From assembly GCA_963789885.1 (NCBI GenBank), contig CAWBNB010000003.1, positions 371,775 to 435,774 of the forward strand: a DNA stretch of 64,000 nucleotides. Reading direction: 5' to 3'. Below, in pieces: positions 55,644-62,471 of the stretch. Both the position numbers and the translations under genes were made by a program. This DNA comes from DATEDA01 sp963789885 (lineage in GTDB: Bacteria; Pseudomonadota; Gammaproteobacteria; Burkholderiales; SG8-39). Numbering within the stretch: the first letter of the stretch is position 1; each line of letters opens with the position of its first letter. Below the pieces are notes generated by a model. That model did not search any database, was not told where the DNA came from, and saw nothing but the letters and a program-made list of their open reading frames with translations.

Positions 55644-55940
55644 TTAGGCACCTTCGAGAGTGAACAACATGTCTAGATCGTTGGTGCACGCTTTGCGGAG
55701 GGCAATGAGCGGCTGATATTCAGGCGCGTTGTACCAACGGTTAAGGGAATCCATGTCCAGAAACTCGATGATTACAACTCGCTCCGGTTTCCAATGGCCA
55801 CCCTCAGGCAACTTGTGGTTTCCTCCTTTTGTCAGGTAGCGCCCACCATACTTGGCGACCATCGGCCCCACCTTGGTTCTGTATTCCTCGAATTTGGCCG
55901 CGTCGGTGATGATGTGCTCTGCAATCAGATAAGCGGGCAT
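55644..55940 (-). CDS. DUF1330 protein (integron cassette gene)
   Basis: A 98-residue dimeric ferredoxin-like protein: MPAYLIAEHIITDAAKFEEY, then KVGPMVAKYGGRYLTKGGNH, VVIIEFLDMDSLNRWYNAPE and YQPLIALR. This matches DUF1330, a family of unknown role often found as single genes. AGGAGGACGTCG is a good ribosome site. Its start is 31 bases after attC site 3, the expected place for a cassette gene. Confidence 0.88.
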   Translation of the reverse strand: MPAYLIAEHIITDAAKFEEYRTKVGPMVAKYGGRYLTKGGNHKLPEGGHWKPERVVIIEFLDMDSLNRWYNAPEYQPLIALRKACTNDLDMLFTLEGA

Positions 55941-55970
55941 CGACGTCCTCCTGGTGCTGTCCGTTGTGCA

Positions 55971-56048
55971 ACCTAACGTCTCGGTTCAGCGGCCCGCGCA
56001 GGCGGGTGGAGCCCGCCGGAGCGGGTCCGCTGCAACCGATGGTTCGGC
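55971..56048 (-). repeat. Integron attC site 3
   Basis: The ends are ACCTAAC and GTTCGGC. The arms cggtt-cagcgg and ccgctg-c-aaccg pair with one extra base in the right arm, and a strong GC stem (gcccgc/gcgggt) lies inside. It separates the brnTA cassette from the DUF1330 cassette. Confidence 0.82.
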
Positions 56049-56055
56049 GTCATTG

Positions 56056-56355
56056 CTAGGCCCCTCGGGACCGGCGAGTGACGTACGCGCGGAGCACACC
56101 GTCCATACGCGACTGCCAACCAGCGCCCGTTGACTTGAAGTATTCGACGACTTCTCGGCTGTACCGGACCGACAGAAGCAACTTTGGGCTCGCTGACTTT
56201 GGTCGACCGCGGAGCGCACGTAGCGGCACCATCGACTTCAGCTGCTTAGCAGACAGTGGTGGGGCGTCGGGATCTGCCCTTGCGGCCTCGCGAATCCTTC
56301 GGTCTTCGGCCAAGGATGGAACTGCGATTCTGGAACGCTTAGATGGTTTCGACAT
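56056..56355 (-). CDS. brnA: BrnA-type antitoxin (integron cassette gene)
   Basis: The ATG at 56355 gives 99 residues. The N-terminus is basic and disordered (MSKPSKRSRIAVPSLAEDRR). The C-terminal ribbon-helix-helix reads KLLLSVRYSREVVEYFKSTG then AGWQSRMDGVLRAYVTRR. This is the BrnA pattern, in which the RHH domain represses the operon. It overlaps the brnT stop by 17 bases. The stop lies just before attC site 3. Confidence 0.85.
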   Translation of the reverse strand: MSKPSKRSRIAVPSLAEDRRIREAARADPDAPPLSAKQLKSMVPLRALRGRPKSASPKLLLSVRYSREVVEYFKSTGAGWQSRMDGVLRAYVTRRSRGA

Positions 56356-56608
56356 AATGCTTGACCTCACGACGCGTGGCTCGGCGCAGACTGATGATCC
56401 TGCGCCGGTCACCTCGTTCGACGAACGCGACATAGTAAAGAGTGTTGGTCCTAGGTGCGAGGGCAATCATGCGCAGTTCGTCGTAGCCGAAGCGATCATC
56501 GACCCAAACAAGCGCAGCATCCCAGTCGAGTTCCCGAGCCAGGCGCAGCGAAACGCCGTGTCTGGCTCGGTTTAGTGCGTCCTTCTCAGGATCGAACTCG
56601 ATTCGCAC
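56339..56608 (-). CDS. brnT: BrnT-type toxin (integron cassette gene)
   Basis: The GTG at 56608 gives 89 residues: MRIEFDPEKDALNRARHGVS, WDAALVWVDDRFGYDELRMI, LYYVAFVERGDRRRIISLRR and ATRREVKHYVE. FDP.K...N...HGVS and RRIISLRRA..RE...Y are the BrnT signatures (RelE-fold ribonuclease). The toxin-first order with overlapping antitoxin is standard. As a cassette, the pair can stabilise the array against loss. Confidence 0.92.
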   Translation of the reverse strand: MRIEFDPEKDALNRARHGVSLRLARELDWDAALVWVDDRFGYDELRMIALAPRTNTLYYVAFVERGDRRRIISLRRATRREVKHYVETI

Positions 56609-56674
56609 ACATTATTGTAGCTACAGAAAACACAAGGGACAAGGGCGTCCCATGCTGGCCATGTCTCGCATGAC

Positions 56675-56752
56675 GCCGAACATTTGACATGAGCGGCAGT
56701 TTCAAAGCGGCGAAGCCGCTTTGAAACTGTCCGCTCGATGGAAGGGTTGGGC
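56675..56752 (-). repeat. Integron attC site 4
   Basis: The ends are GCCGAAC and GTTGGGC. The long stem gagcgg-cagtttcaaagcggc with gccgctttgaaactg-t-ccgctc carries one extra T in the right arm. This is the best-formed site of the five. The stop of the ATC-hydrolase-like gene is seven bases away. Confidence 0.88.
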
Positions 56753-56758
56753 AGCACG

Positions 56759-57232
56759 CTACTCTTCTTTCTTCTGCTTTAGCTTGAAGCGAAAATCGCA
56801 GTGGTCGGCCCCCTGCATGATTGTCTGAGTTCGGGTGAGCTGCACGTCACCGCCGAACCCCTCTACAAACGAGAAGTCGGCACTGCATGTGAGCAAGAAC
56901 CCGAGCTCGGGCGCACCGAGCTCCTGGTAGAACTTGGCGTAGCGACATCCGGTGACGTTGAGCTCGAAGGTATCGGTCGTGCGCTTGAGAACTTCGTAGT
57001 CCAACGCGTCACCCGCCGCGAACTTTTCGAAGGCGATGCTAACTTTCTCGTTGAACTTGCTAGCACCCTGTGCGCGCCACCATGCCTCACCAAACTGCCG
57101 ATAGAGTGCCCCGAGCGACTTGCGCACGAGAGCGTTTGCGCGCTCCTCACCTAGTTCCGCCCGGAGAGTGCGGACGAGTGGCACCAATACCTGTGCCTGG
57201 ATCTTGACTTGCTCGATCAAAGGAACACCCAT
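56759..57232 (-). CDS. L-2-amino-thiazoline-4-carboxylate hydrolase-like protein (cassette gene)
   Basis: A 157-residue protein: EERANALVRKSLGALYRQFG, EAWWRAQGASKFNEKVSIAF, TFELNVTGCRYAKFYQELGA and PELGFLLTCSADFSFVEGFG, ending with LTRTQTIMQGADHCDFRFKL. The NVT.CRYA.FY..LG..ELG......D pattern matches the ATC-hydrolase family (PF14196). Known members open thiazoline rings, but most have no assigned substrate. AAGGAGGTAGTCG precedes the ATG, 26 bases after attC site 5. Confidence 0.8.
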   Translation of the reverse strand: MGVPLIEQVKIQAQVLVPLVRTLRAELGEERANALVRKSLGALYRQFGEAWWRAQGASKFNEKVSIAFEKFAAGDALDYEVLKRTTDTFELNVTGCRYAKFYQELGAPELGFLLTCSADFSFVEGFGGDVQLTRTQTIMQGADHCDFRFKLKQKKEE

Positions 57233-57257
57233 CGACTACCTCCTTTGCTCTGACTGC

Positions 57258-57317
57258 GGCCAACGAATAGGACTTTATCCGTCGTGCGGCAGCATGGCGG
57301 ATAAAGTCCAGTTGGAC
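57258..57317 (-). repeat. Integron attC site 5 (nearest intI)
   Basis: The ends are GGCCAAC and GTTGGAC. The central stem is ggactttatccg/cggataaagtcc. At 60 bases it is the shortest site. It closes a cassette whose gene should lie to the right, where only IS91-family DNA is found. Confidence 0.75.
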
Positions 57318-57549
57318 TGAACCGCTTCTCGATGTTCAGCCGGAGACGGCGGCTTGGGAAGTGAATCGGGCGCGCGATGCTCGCGGAGCACGCAGCGTGA
57401 GTGTGGACCGGCAAAGCGCGGGGTTCGAGCCACCATGAGGCTTGCGATCACGTGCCGACTGGGATCGAAGGACTATCGCAGACGCCTCCTTTGGGGTCAA
57501 TGGCGGCGCACGGCGCGAGCGCTCCTTCGACCGAGGCCAATCGCCGCAG
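57318..57549. other. Stretch between attC site 5 and the IS91-type transposase gene
   Basis: No gene is supported. It probably contains the termination end of the IS91-family element and what is left of the first cassette. A GAAC tetranucleotide at 57320-57323, a known IS91-type target, may mark the junction. Confidence 0.4.
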
Positions 57550-58758
57550 TCAGACTCGGGAAATGAAGGCGAAGGGAGGCCAGGCATCGGTCTGCGGTGG
57601 TCCCCGCGAGGGTGGGTGATGAGCGCGCAACCGTTCCACAATGCGCATGCGCCCCTGCCCACAGTGCGAGCAGCGCTCGATGTCGACTGCGGCGACGCGC
57701 AGCCAGAACGCGGCGAGCGGCTCCTGGAGTTGCGGATTCGGTGGGGGCAGCGGCTGCGCCAGGGCCGCGCGGCATTGGGCGAGCGAGTGCTGCTTCGCTC
57801 GGTTGCCGAGGAGTCCGTAGTGGCGGATGCGCACGAAGTTGCGCGGCAGCACATGCAGAAGGAAGCGGCGGATGAACTCCTGCGCGTCGAGCGCGAGGAC
57901 ACGCCGCCGGTTGCCGTGGGCGTAGTCCTTGTAGCGAAACCGCACCGCCTTGGCGCTCATGGAGAGGAGCCGCTCGTTTGAGATCGCGACCCGGTGGGCG
58001 TAGCGGCCCAGGTACTCCAGCACTTGCTCGGGCCCGCCCATCGGTGCTTTGGCGTACATCACCCAGGGCTGGGCGTAAAGCTGATCGAATAGCTCTCGAC
58101 GGCCCGCGGGATCGGCGAGCCCCTGGGTGGTGCCAGCAAAGCGCAGCCGGCCACGCTCGAAGGCCTGCGCGAGCGCGTCGAGGTACTTCCCCCGAAACAC
58201 CGCCGAGAGCGCCTCGACCGGGAAGAGGAATCCGCGGCGCGGGGCATACCACTGGCCGTCTTCACCGAGCGCGCCGCCGGTGACCAGCGCGTGAACATGC
58301 AGGTGCTGGGCGAGGGTTTGCCCCCAGGTGTGCAGGAGGAGGGTCGCGCCGATCTTGCCGCCCAGCCAGCGGGGATTGGCGCCGAACTCAAGGAGCGTGT
58401 CCGAGGCGGCGTCGAACAGTAACCCGTACAGGACACGCGGATTGCCCTGCGCGAGAGCGTTGAGCGCGTGCGGCAAGGTGAAGACGAGGTGGAAGTACGG
58501 CACCGGCAGCAGTTCCGCCCGCCGCGCATCGAGCCAGCGCTCCTTCGTCCGGGTCTGGCACTTCGGGCAGTGCCGGTTGCGGCAGGAGTGGTAGCTGTAG
58601 CGCCGCTGCCCACAGGCATCGCACTGCTCGAGGTGGCCGCCCAGGACCGGGGTGCGACAGGCTCCGATCGCGCGCAGCGCGCGGTACTGCACCGCGCTCA
58701 GGCGATGGCGCGCGCAGAACGCCTCGCCGTGCGCGCGCACGATGTCGGCGAGCTCCAT
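57550..58758 (-). CDS. IS91-family HUH transposase
   Basis: The protein has 402 residues. The zinc-binding N-terminus is HLEQCDACGQRRYSYHSCRN then RHCPKCQ. The HUH motif is QTLAQHLHVHALVTGGALGE and the catalytic tyrosine is in VLEYLGRYAHRVAISNERLL. FRYKDYAHGNRRRVLALDAQ and EFIRRFLLHVLPRNFVRIRH are conserved. It moves DNA by rolling-circle replication and can drag flanking sequence, so it can rearrange cassette arrays. It is intact. Confidence 0.95.
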   Translation of the reverse strand: MELADIVRAHGEAFCARHRLSAVQYRALRAIGACRTPVLGGHLEQCDACGQRRYSYHSCRNRHCPKCQTRTKERWLDARRAELLPVPYFHLVFTLPHALNALAQGNPRVLYGLLFDAASDTLLEFGANPRWLGGKIGATLLLHTWGQTLAQHLHVHALVTGGALGEDGQWYAPRRGFLFPVEALSAVFRGKYLDALAQAFERGRLRFAGTTQGLADPAGRRELFDQLYAQPWVMYAKAPMGGPEQVLEYLGRYAHRVAISNERLLSMSAKAVRFRYKDYAHGNRRRVLALDAQEFIRRFLLHVLPRNFVRIRHYGLLGNRAKQHSLAQCRAALAQPLPPPNPQLQEPLAAFWLRVAAVDIERCSHCGQGRMRIVERLRAHHPPSRGPPQTDAWPPFAFISRV

Positions 58759-58791
58759 TGCGAGCCCGACCCGCGGTGGGGGTGTGCGGCT

Positions 58792-59649
58792 TTAGCTCTG
58801 CGGTGTGTCGGGGCGTCCGAGCAGATCCAACGGCGAAGGGGTGGCTGCCAGGTGTTTACGCGCCAGATGCATGTAGCGCATGGTGGTGCTGATGTGGCGA
58901 TGACCCATCAGCCGCTGGATGGTGTGCAGGTCGACGCCCGCTTCCAGCAGATGTGTGGCAAACGCATGGCGCAGCCCATGAATCCCGCACTCCTTAGCGA
59001 TCCCGGCGCGATCCTTGGCGGCGTAGAAGACACGCTGCGCGGTCTTGACGTTGATCGGCCGCTCGGAGGCATGGGGACTGGCAAACAGCCACCGGCGCGG
59101 TCGACAGGCCCGCCAGTACAGACGCAACTCCTCGAGCAGTCGAGGCGAGAGCAGTGTGTAACGGTCCTTCGCTCCCTTGCCCTCCTCGACACGGATCATC
59201 ATGCGCGTGCTGTCGATGTCGCCCACCTTGAGGGCGCATGCCTCCGAGACGCGAAGCCCCGCACTGTAGGTGGCCATCAAGAACACCCGGTGCTTGAGGT
59301 TCACCGTGCGCTCGATGAGCCGGGCGATCTCCTCGCGACTGAGAATCTGCGGCAGCTTCTGCGGCGCCCGGGCCGCTGGGATGCAGAACTCGACCGCCGC
59401 TCGCTTGAGCGTGACGTTGTAGAAGAACCGCAGCCCGTACCTGACGATGTTGCAGCTACTCCAGGCAAGTCCGCGTTCTTGCATCAAATGCAGCAGATAG
59501 CCTTCCACCTCGGCTTGATCGATACGATCAGGCGAGCGACCGTAGTGCTTTGCGAGCGCCGCCACCGCGGCAATGTAGGCCTCACGCGTGCTTGCCGCCA
59601 TGCCGCGCACGACCATGTCGGCGTCCATCTGCTTACGTAACGGGGTCAT
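58792..59649 (-). CDS. Tyrosine recombinase of the IS91-type element
   Basis: The ATG at 59649, with AAGGAGAGCCCG, gives 285 residues. The N-terminal SAM-like domain is DMVVRGMAASTREAYIAAVA. The catalytic set is TYSAGLRVSEACALKVGDID (Arg), IHGLRHAFATHLLEAGVDLH (His, Arg), LMGHRHISTT and MRYMHLARKHL (Tyr). It resembles XerD and IntI but lacks the IntI-specific insertion, and it ends 33 bases before the transposase start. Members of this gene pair are carried by IS91-like elements. Confidence 0.9.
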   Translation of the reverse strand: MTPLRKQMDADMVVRGMAASTREAYIAAVAALAKHYGRSPDRIDQAEVEGYLLHLMQERGLAWSSCNIVRYGLRFFYNVTLKRAAVEFCIPAARAPQKLPQILSREEIARLIERTVNLKHRVFLMATYSAGLRVSEACALKVGDIDSTRMMIRVEEGKGAKDRYTLLSPRLLEELRLYWRACRPRRWLFASPHASERPINVKTAQRVFYAAKDRAGIAKECGIHGLRHAFATHLLEAGVDLHTIQRLMGHRHISTTMRYMHLARKHLAATPSPLDLLGRPDTPQS

Positions 59650-59834
59650 CGGGCTCTCCTTGGCAATTGGTCGGGGAACATCCCCGACGGAGAGCCTTGC
59701 ATGGGTGTATGCCTCGCTCCAGTTCCAGCCTGAGCGACGACACACTCCTCAGATCAACGCTGAAAGAACGCCTCAGCGATTCACTTCCACTTCCACCGCG
59801 AAGCGGTTTAGTTCAACTTTAAATTGAACGACAC

Positions 59835-59870
59835 CGATGTCGGTTGAAATCGACGATGTCGGCAGAAATC
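59835..59870 (+). repeat. Tandem direct repeat, candidate attI region
   Basis: cgatgtcggttgaaatc and cgatgtcggcagaaatc (15 of 17 identical, 19 bases apart) lie 200 bases upstream of intI, on the cassette side. Direct repeats that bind IntI occur in attI sites. No clear GTT crossover was assigned. The stretch 59650-60069 has no gene. Confidence 0.35.
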
Positions 59871-60069
59871 CTCGCCATGTTCGCTTAATTTCCGATCGAT
59901 GTCGTATAAATCTCGTCGGCTCGACGACGACGGGCTCACGCCATGAGCCCCCGCCTCGTGGATACTGCTTAGTGCGGGAACGGTTCGTTTCCGTTGTACC
60001 GTTTACTGTCGTGCTGAACCCCGACACCCGGTGTATCTCCCTCGGCGGGGGCGATCAGATCATCGCGTT

Positions 60070-60486
60070 ATGCTAACGCAGATCAATCGTGACCAGGCAA
60101 TCGTGAATGCCGCGGCAGGCGCGATCGAGCTACAAGCGGTACCGCAGCAATCCAGGTTTATTCCCCGGCTGCGCGAGGCGATGCGCGCTCGCCGATACAG
60201 TCTGAAGACCGAGAAGGCCTACGTGCATTGGGTCAGGCGCTACATCTTCTTCCACAAGCTGCGTCACCCGAAAGACATGGGGCCGGTCGAAGTTACGGCG
60301 TTTCTGAACCATCTCGCGAACGAACGCAGGGTTTCAGCCTCGACCCAGAACCAGGCGCTCGCCGCGTTGCTGTTTGTGTACCGCCACCTGCTGCAGGTTG
60401 AGCTACCGTGGCTGGACGGGTTGGTTCGGGCAAAAGCCTCCAAGCGGCTCCCCACGGTCTTCCAAGCCGTCGCTAACCCGGGATAA
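60070..60486 (+). pseudogene. intI: Integron integrase intI, truncated after the N-terminal domain
   Basis: The ATG at 60070 gives 138 residues. RFIPRLREAMRARRYSLKTE, KAYVHWVRRYIFFHKLRHPK, VEVTAFLNHLANERRVSAST and QNQALAALLFVYRHLLQVEL match the core-binding domain of integron integrases and end at SKRLPTVF. The catalytic domain, including the IntI-specific helix, is gone, and a foreign tail FQAVANPG leads to a stop. The gene points away from the array, the normal integron layout. Confidence 0.88.
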
Positions 60487-60880
60487 TCGTGCGGTCTGAA
60501 TGACCGGTCCTGCGTTGTCCGTAGGACCGGTTTGGGGGTCGTATCCGGTCGTTGGCCAATCGGCGAGTCCAGCCGGCAAATGATTACGCGTTGCGCCCAA
60601 GGGTGACGCGCCCGGGGAACGTTCCAACGTCGGTGCCGCGGCGAGCGCGAAGGCGCTATCGCGGGCCAACGGTCGCGCGAGGCGCCGATTAGACGCTCTA
60701 CGCGCGCGGGAGAATCATGCCAGGTGCTGAATTCGCGGGGACGCGCTAGCGCTAACGCGCTGCCGCCGATCACGGGGGCACCCACGGAGATGGGTCCCCC
60801 CGAGAAAACCGAGGGCCCTGCTGCATGCCGCTCGATGGCGATCTCGAACGCGTCGATGAGCCCATCGATCGAGTCGAACG
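60487..60880. other. Stretch between truncated intI and the island integrase
   Basis: No supported gene. It is GC-rich, with a small inverted repeat (gcgctagcgctaacgcgc near 60745). It probably marks the deletion joint that removed the end of intI. Confidence 0.4.
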
Positions 60881-62140
60881 TTACGCCGCCTTCGCGCCCG
60901 CCAACGGAATTACGTTGCTCACCGGCTGCCGGCCGTCGAGATACACGGCCCACGCCTCGAGCAGCTTGCGGCGCTCGCCCGCGAACTGCGCGCGGTTGTA
61001 CGCCGCCCGAACCAGGTTTCTTTCGCGATGCGCGAGGCACACCTCGACCACGTCGGGACGCGCGGCGCCGGTCTCGTTAGCCCAGGTCGAGAACGTCGAG
61101 CGGAAGCCATGCACCGTTGTTTCGCCGGCGATCCCGAGGCGACGAAGACACATCAGCATCGCCATGTTCGAGAGCGGACGGCCGTCGAGCGTCGGCGCGG
61201 GAAACACGTAGGACTGCTTGAGTGCGCGCATCTCTTCGAGAATCGCAAGCGCCCGGTCGCACAGGTGCGCCGTATGCGCCTCGCGGGCTTTCATCCGCCC
61301 GGCCGGGACGGTCCAGAGCGCGGCGTCGAACTCCGCCCAGGTGGCGCCGAGCACTTCGCTCGTCCGTGACGCGGTAAGGATAGCGAATTCGAGCGCGCGG
61401 GCGGCGATACCTTCCATCTGCCGTAAGCGCGCCACGAGTGCCGGCGCCTCGCCGTAGGCGAGCGCTTGAAACTGCCCACGCACCCGCCGGCCCTTCGCTT
61501 CGCGGAGCTTGCGCCGGATCGTTGCCGCCGGGTTCGCGGCGGCCAGGCCGTGAAAGACGGCGTCCTCAAAGATCGCGTCGAGTCGTTGCCGTACGCGCGA
61601 CGCCGTTTCCGGGATGCGGGCTTGCAAGCCGATCAGCGCCGCGAGCAGCTCCTGAGCGGTCACCTCGGCGATCGGCTTTTGCCACAGCTCGGGCGGGACG
61701 TTCGCCTCGAGCGAAGCTATCCACTGCGCCGCGTGTTTGGGGCTTCGCGATCCCTCGATCACGCGCTCGTGATAGGCACGCGCAACCCGCGCGAGCGTCG
61801 CGCGTTCGCACTTGACGGCGGCTTTCTTCTCTTGGGCGGCCTTGCGGGCCTTGTCGCGCGCCTGCGCCTTCGCCTCTATCGGATCGGTGCCGTCCTGCAG
61901 GAGCCTGCGCGCTTTGTCGGCGGACTCGCGTGCGCTACTCAGGGACTTTCCCGCCGCGGCGAGTGAATCGCGGTGCGCGGCGCCGAGCCCGAGCGCTCGA
62001 CGCTGCCCGGCAAGATTCGTGAAGCGGAGAAGCCACCGCGCGCGGCCATCGTGCACCTTCAGCACCAGCCCGCCGCCGTCCGCGTGATCGCCGGCGCCAG
62101 CGGTCTGCACTTGCCGCGGCGACAGAAGATGAATCGCCAT
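60881..62140 (-). CDS. P4-type tyrosine integrase of the tRNA-Ser(GCU) island
   Basis: The ATG at 62140 (MAIHLLSPRQVQTAGAGDHA) is preferred to the GTG three codons upstream. The product has 419 residues. The arm-binding domain reads GGGLVLKVHDGRARWLLRFT and GLGAAHRDSLAAAGKSLSSA. The catalytic residues are in ASRTSEVLGATWAEFDAALW (Arg), TTVHGFRSTFSTWANETGAA, LAHRERNLVRAAYNRAQFAG (His, Tyr) and RRKLLEAWAVYLDG. It lies next to tRNA-Ser(GCU) and probably recombines at its 3' end. It is the intact relative of the remnant at 45239-45703. Confidence 0.93.
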   Translation of the reverse strand: MAIHLLSPRQVQTAGAGDHADGGGLVLKVHDGRARWLLRFTNLAGQRRALGLGAAHRDSLAAAGKSLSSARESADKARRLLQDGTDPIEAKAQARDKARKAAQEKKAAVKCERATLARVARAYHERVIEGSRSPKHAAQWIASLEANVPPELWQKPIAEVTAQELLAALIGLQARIPETASRVRQRLDAIFEDAVFHGLAAANPAATIRRKLREAKGRRVRGQFQALAYGEAPALVARLRQMEGIAARALEFAILTASRTSEVLGATWAEFDAALWTVPAGRMKAREAHTAHLCDRALAILEEMRALKQSYVFPAPTLDGRPLSNMAMLMCLRRLGIAGETTVHGFRSTFSTWANETGAARPDVVEVCLAHRERNLVRAAYNRAQFAGERRKLLEAWAVYLDGRQPVSNVIPLAGAKAA

Positions 62141-62158
62141 GAAGGACACCCTTTCCCG

Positions 62159-62183
62159 AGTACCGATTGAGTCGCCACTTTTT
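62159..62183 (+). repeat. Element end motif, right copy
   Basis: agtaccgattgagtcgcca followed by cttttt, 20 bases upstream of the integrase start. A second half-copy (agagtcgccactcgg) lies at 62201-62215. Confidence 0.65.
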
Positions 62184-62315
62184 CATGCGTCGCGGTGCAT
62201 AGAGTCGCCACTCGGCTGCACCTTATCGACGGACGATGAAGCGTACTTCGTCCCGGTGATCAAAGGCTTACTACACCTTTGCGGGACTATCGTGCACTTA
62301 CGGGAAGGATGTTAC

Positions 62316-62409
62316 TGGCGGAGAGAGAGGGATTCGAACCCTCGATACGGGTTTAAGCCCGTATAACGCCTTAGCAGGGCGCCCCCTTCGGCCACTCGGG
62401 CATCTCTCC
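62316..62409 (-). tRNA. tRNA-Ser(GCU)
   Basis: The acceptor pair is GGAGAGA/TCTCTCC with discriminator G and an encoded CCA. The anticodon loop is CTGCTAA (GCU), the long variable arm is TATACGGGCTTAAACCCGTA and the T-arm is GAGGGTTCGAATCCCTC. At 94 nt it has the usual length for this isoacceptor. Its 3' end faces the island integrase. Confidence 0.96.
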
Positions 62410-62471
62410 GCAGGCGCCGGAGAATATAGCACAGCGGGTTGACGCGGCGGCGTGTGCTAACGTCCCCGGCG

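Larger units (their letters stand above)
57320..59830 (-). mobile_element. IS91-family element with an accessory tyrosine recombinase (approximate limits)
   Basis: Two genes in one operon, a tyrosine recombinase and an HUH transposase, form the compound IS91-type unit known from several ISs. The ends cannot be set exactly because the family makes no target duplication. A palindrome gttcaa-ctttaaa-ttgaac at 59811-59829 and the GAAC at 57320 are possible limits. It separates the array from intI. Confidence 0.65.
51068..62331 (-). mobile_element. 11.3-kb island at tRNA-Ser(GCU) carrying an integron
   Basis: The integrase gene (60881-62140) lies beside the 3' end of tRNA-Ser(GCU) at 62316. A short match to that 3' end (ttggcggaagagagag, one extra base) occurs at 51068-51083, right after the lysC-side terminator. 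End motifs at 51134 and 62159 flank the content. Inside, from the tRNA outward, are the integrase, a truncated intI, an IS91-family element, the cassette array with an IS481 insertion, the hairpin array and an AlpA pseudogene. The left boundary is less certain than the right. Confidence 0.65.

Noticed and set aside
60264..61040. 258-codon minus-strand frame opposite the end of intI
   Set aside because: It overlaps both intI and the end of the island integrase and has no family pattern.
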